Assembly (NCBI GenBank): GCA_900473915.1
Contig: UCNG01000014.1
Location: 94,745 to 158,744 of the forward strand
Length of the DNA: 64,000 nucleotides
Direction of reading: 5' to 3'
Source of the DNA: Hyphomicrobiales bacterium
Lineage (GTDB): Bacteria; Pseudomonadota; Alphaproteobacteria; Rhizobiales; Rhizobiaceae
Below, in pieces: positions 61,878 through 64,000 of the stretch. The stretch's first letter is position 1. Each line of letters begins with the position of its first letter. The notes below the pieces were generated by a model. That model saw only the letters and a list, made by a program, of their open reading frames with translations. It searched no databases and was not told where the DNA came from. Both the position numbers and the translations under genes were made by a program.

Positions 61878-62461
61878 TCGTCGAACTTGATAACTGTCTT
61901 GCCGCGCGTCAGATCGGTCACGAGCCGCGCGACATCATCCTGCGCGGCAATGGGCATGGCACCCGTTATCTCGACGCCGGTTCCGGTGAAGTTTTCCTGC
62001 GCAATGGCGAGATTTTCGACCGCAGTGAGACGTGCCTTCAAAAGCGCATGGTCGGAAAAATCGCAGGCGAGCGAGAAGCCGATCAGCGGAATGACCTCGG
62101 TCTTTTCGGCCTGCCGCAGACAGGTCGCGGCAGTCCCGCCATAGGCGCGCATCAAGCCGCCGCTGCCCAGCAGAATGCCGCCGAACCAGCGCGTAACCAC
62201 CACCACGATGTTATCGAGCTGCTGGCCATCGATGGCTTGCAGGATCGGCTTGCCCGCCGTGCCGCTCGGCTCGCCATCGTCGCTGAACCGATAGCTCTGC
62301 CCCATGCGCCACGCCCAGCAATTGTGGGTGGCGGCAAGATCCGAATGCTCGCTCAAGAAATCCTTCGCCGCCTGTTCGTTCGCAACAGGCGCGGCAATGG
62401 CCAGAAACCGGCTCTTCTTGATCTCCTGGCTGAAGGTTTCGACGCGGCTGATCGTGAACAT
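61874..62461 (-). CDS. YigZ/IMPACT-family protein
   Basis: A 195-residue protein of the IMPACT (UPF0029) family: KKSRFLAIAAPVANEQAA, HNCWAWRMG, RFSDDGEPSGTAGKPIL and VVVTRWFGGILLGSGGLMRAYGG, followed by the small C-terminal DUF1949-like domain. Family members are associated with translation control, with no settled reaction. It converges with the GGDEF gene by 4 bases. Confidence 0.9.
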   Translation of the reverse strand: MFTISRVETFSQEIKKSRFLAIAAPVANEQAAKDFLSEHSDLAATHNCWAWRMGQSYRFSDDGEPSGTAGKPILQAIDGQQLDNIVVVVTRWFGGILLGSGGLMRAYGGTAATCLRQAEKTEVIPLIGFSLACDFSDHALLKARLTAVENLAIAQENFTGTGVEITGAMPIAAQDDVARLVTDLTRGKTVIKFDD

Positions 62462-62594
62462 GGCAATCCCGAAAACAATAACGTTCGCGCCCTAACATTT
62501 TCCATTGAGGATGACGACCCCTTCCAGACTTTATCCGGGCGCTAAGATGCTGACGCATCACGCCCGGAAATGCTCAATCGCCGCACGGGCTTGA

Positions 62595-62629
62595 CCAAAA
62601 CTCGATGAGCCAAACTCATTGAGTTTTGG
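62595..62629. promoter_or_regulatory. 35-bp inverted repeat upstream of the deaminase-like gene
   Basis: CCAAAACTCGATGAG (62595-62609) and CTCATTGAGTTTTGG (62615-62629) are reverse complements except for one G/T pair, around CCAAA. It lies 105 bases before the ATG. It may be an operator or a leader hairpin that senses a metabolite. Confidence 0.6.
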
Positions 62630-62733
62630 TATTTCCCGCCATTGCGCCCACCGGTTATAGAGTATAAGGCAATTGAAAAATGAGCCCTTCTTTTGGGCTC
62701 GGTTCTTGCATACCCAGATGAAAGGTCCCGCCG

Positions 62734-64000
62734 ATGTTCGATTTGATCGTGAGAAACGCCAATCTCCCCGACGGTCGCGAGAAGCAGGACATTCTGGTCC
62801 AGGACGGCAAGATTGCCGACATTATCCCATCCAGGGGCGAGCATCAGGCGGCTCAGGAAATTGATGCAACCGACCGGCTCGTAACCCCGCCTTTCGTCGA
62901 TCCGCATTTCCATATGGACGCGACCCTGTCGCTCGGCCTGCCGCGCCTCAACCGCTCCGGCACGCTTCTGGAAGGCATCGCGCTCTGGGGTGAACTGAAG
63001 CCGATGCTGACCGTCGAAGCCATGGTCGAGCGCGCATTGCGCTATTGCGATCTGGCCGTCAGCCAAGGCCTGCTGGCGATCCGCAGCCATGTCGATGTCA
63101 GCGACCCGCGCCTTCTCACCGCAGAAGCGATGATCGAGGTGCGCGAGAAGGTGAAGCCTTATATCGACCTGCAACTGGTCGCCTTCCCGCAGGACGGCTA
63201 TTACCGTTCGCCGGGCGCGGTCGATCTCGTCAACCGCTCGCTCGACATGGGTCTCGATGTCGTTGGTGGCATTCCGCATTTCGAACGCACCATGGCCGAT
63301 GGCGCGGCCTCGCTGGAAGCGCTGTGCCGCATCGCCGCCGAGCGCGGTCTGCCGGTCGATATTCATTGCGACGAGAGCGACGACCCGATGTCGCGCCATG
63401 TCGAAACGCTGGCCGCCGAGACCATGCGCTTCGGGCTACAAGGCCGCGTTTCCGGCTCGCACCTCACCTCCATGCACTCCATGGACAATTACTACGTCTC
63501 GAAACTCATTCCGCTGATCGCGGAAGCGAAGATGAACGCTATTCCGAACCCGCTCATCAACATTACGCTGCAGGGACGCGCCGACACCTATCCGAAGCGC
63601 CGCGGCATGACCCGCGTGCCGGAACTGATGGCGGCGGGCATCAATGTCGCCTTCGGCCACGACTGCGTGATGGACCCGTGGTATTCGATGGGTTCCGGCG
63701 ACATGCTGGAAGTGGGACACATGGCAATCCATGTCGCGCAGATGACGTCCATCGAAGGCAAGCGGCAGGTTTTCGACGCGCTGACCGTCAACTCGGCCAA
63801 GGCGCTCGGCCTCGAAGGCTACGGTCTGGCCAAGGGCTGCAATGCGGATTTCGTGGTGTTGCAGGCACGCGACCCCATTGAAGCGCTGCGGCTCAAGGCA
63901 AACCGCCTCAAGGTCGTGAAGCGCGGCAAGATCATCGCCGAGACCCCGCAGCGTGTAAGCGCACTCAACCTCGAAGGCCGCCCGTCTTCGGTTGATGGAG
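62734..64000 (+). CDS. Cytosine-deaminase-like amidohydrolase (CodA group), cut by right edge
   Basis: The first 422 codons are open to the window end. Motifs are FVDPHFHMDATLSLG (metal HxH at 58-60), DIHCDESDDP (His211, Glu214), SGSHLTSMH (His243) and AFGHDCVMDPWYSMGSGDMLEVGHM. In E. coli CodA the corresponding loop reads HDDV with Asp313 and Asp314; here it is Asp310-Cys311. The Asp that gates the ring substituent is therefore replaced, so the substrate may differ from cytosine. AAAGG lies eight bases before the ATG. It is separated from the operon upstream by two genes, but the shared amidohydrolase theme is suggestive. Confidence 0.85.
   Translation, partial: MFDLIVRNANLPDGREKQDILVQDGKIADIIPSRGEHQAAQEIDATDRLVTPPFVDPHFHMDATLSLGLPRLNRSGTLLEGIALWGELKPMLTVEAMVERALRYCDLAVSQGLLAIRSHVDVSDPRLLTAEAMIEVREKVKPYIDLQLVAFPQDGYYRSPGAVDLVNRSLDMGLDVVGGIPHFERTMADGAASLEALCRIAAERGLPVDIHCDESDDPMSRHVETLAAETMRFGLQGRVSGSHLTSMHSMDNYYVSKLIPLIAEAKMNAIPNPLINITLQGRADTYPKRRGMTRVPELMAAGINVAFGHDCVMDPWYSMGSGDMLEVGHMAIHVAQMTSIEGKRQVFDALTVNSAKALGLEGYGLAKGCNADFVVLQARDPIEALRLKANRLKVVKRGKIIAETPQRVSALNLEGRPSSVDG

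Noticed and set aside
62542-63399. 285-codon minus-strand frame opposite the deaminase-like gene
   Set aside because: Antisense shadow of a gene that is cut by the window edge; the plus strand has the metal-binding motifs.
1-64000. tRNA genes, rRNA, transposases, integrases or attachment sites
   Set aside because: None could be recognised by sequence reading, so no genomic-island boundary is claimed.

Overview
The window looks like one stretch of a high-GC alphaproteobacterial replicon, most likely Brucellaceae (Brucella/Ochrobactrum group). This rests on codon use (about 58-60% GC by eye), ExoF/ExoP-type polysaccharide export proteins, a BigR-type sulfide regulator, and dispersed intergenic repeats of a kind common in this group. 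The genus is an inference; there is no rRNA or tRNA in the window to anchor it.

Region A (1-25804) is a large exopolysaccharide or O-antigen-like locus of the Wzy-dependent type. It holds sugar-nucleotide genes (GDP-mannose 4,6-dehydratase, GDP-L-fucose synthase, an RmlC-type epimerase, another SDR epimerase, a zinc-domain C-methyltransferase cut by the left edge, a GSA-type aminotransferase), a DUF4910 protein, and a secreted GH140-like hydrolase. Assembly genes are a WecA-like initiating transferase, six further glycosyltransferases, a Wzx flippase, a Wzy-like polymerase, a pyruvyltransferase, a WcaF-like acetyltransferase, a YdcF-like protein, an ExoF-like outer-membrane export protein and an ExoP-like co-polymerase. 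The genes are packed as several operons facing both ways, often with 1-4 bp stop/start overlaps.

Region B (25863-29690) is regulatory: a LuxR/FixJ-type protein whose receiver has lost its phosphorylation site, a Crp/Fnr-type protein, MsrB, and a GAF-LytTR protein with an 18-bp perfect palindrome just upstream.

Region C (29794-41751) is mixed housekeeping and accessory: an MFS exporter, a GNAT enzyme, a TetR regulator with a clear operator and an EamA transporter, a LysR regulator facing an unusual SDR, a Tat-exported amidohydrolase, a DUF1801 protein, a GGDEF-EAL protein and a CNNM/CBS protein.

Region D (42121-51705) has a ribose-type sugar ABC transporter (ATPase, permease, binding protein, then a strong terminator), a bigR-YeeE/YedE operon for reactive sulfur, an MhqD/MhqO-like esterase-dioxygenase pair, a DUF808 membrane protein, an acetoin-reductase-like SDR and a VOC-family protein.

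Region E (52019-64000) has an eight-gene operon (peptide/nickel-type ABC transporter, DAO-type FAD oxidoreductase, ATC-hydrolase-family protein, M20 amidohydrolase) ending in a good terminator. A tandem-PAS GGDEF protein, a YigZ/IMPACT protein and a cytosine-deaminase-like protein cut by the right edge follow. The operon in region E and the unusual-sugar branch at the left edge are the best candidates for undescribed biochemistry. No CRISPR array, insertion sequence, prophage or tRNA was seen.
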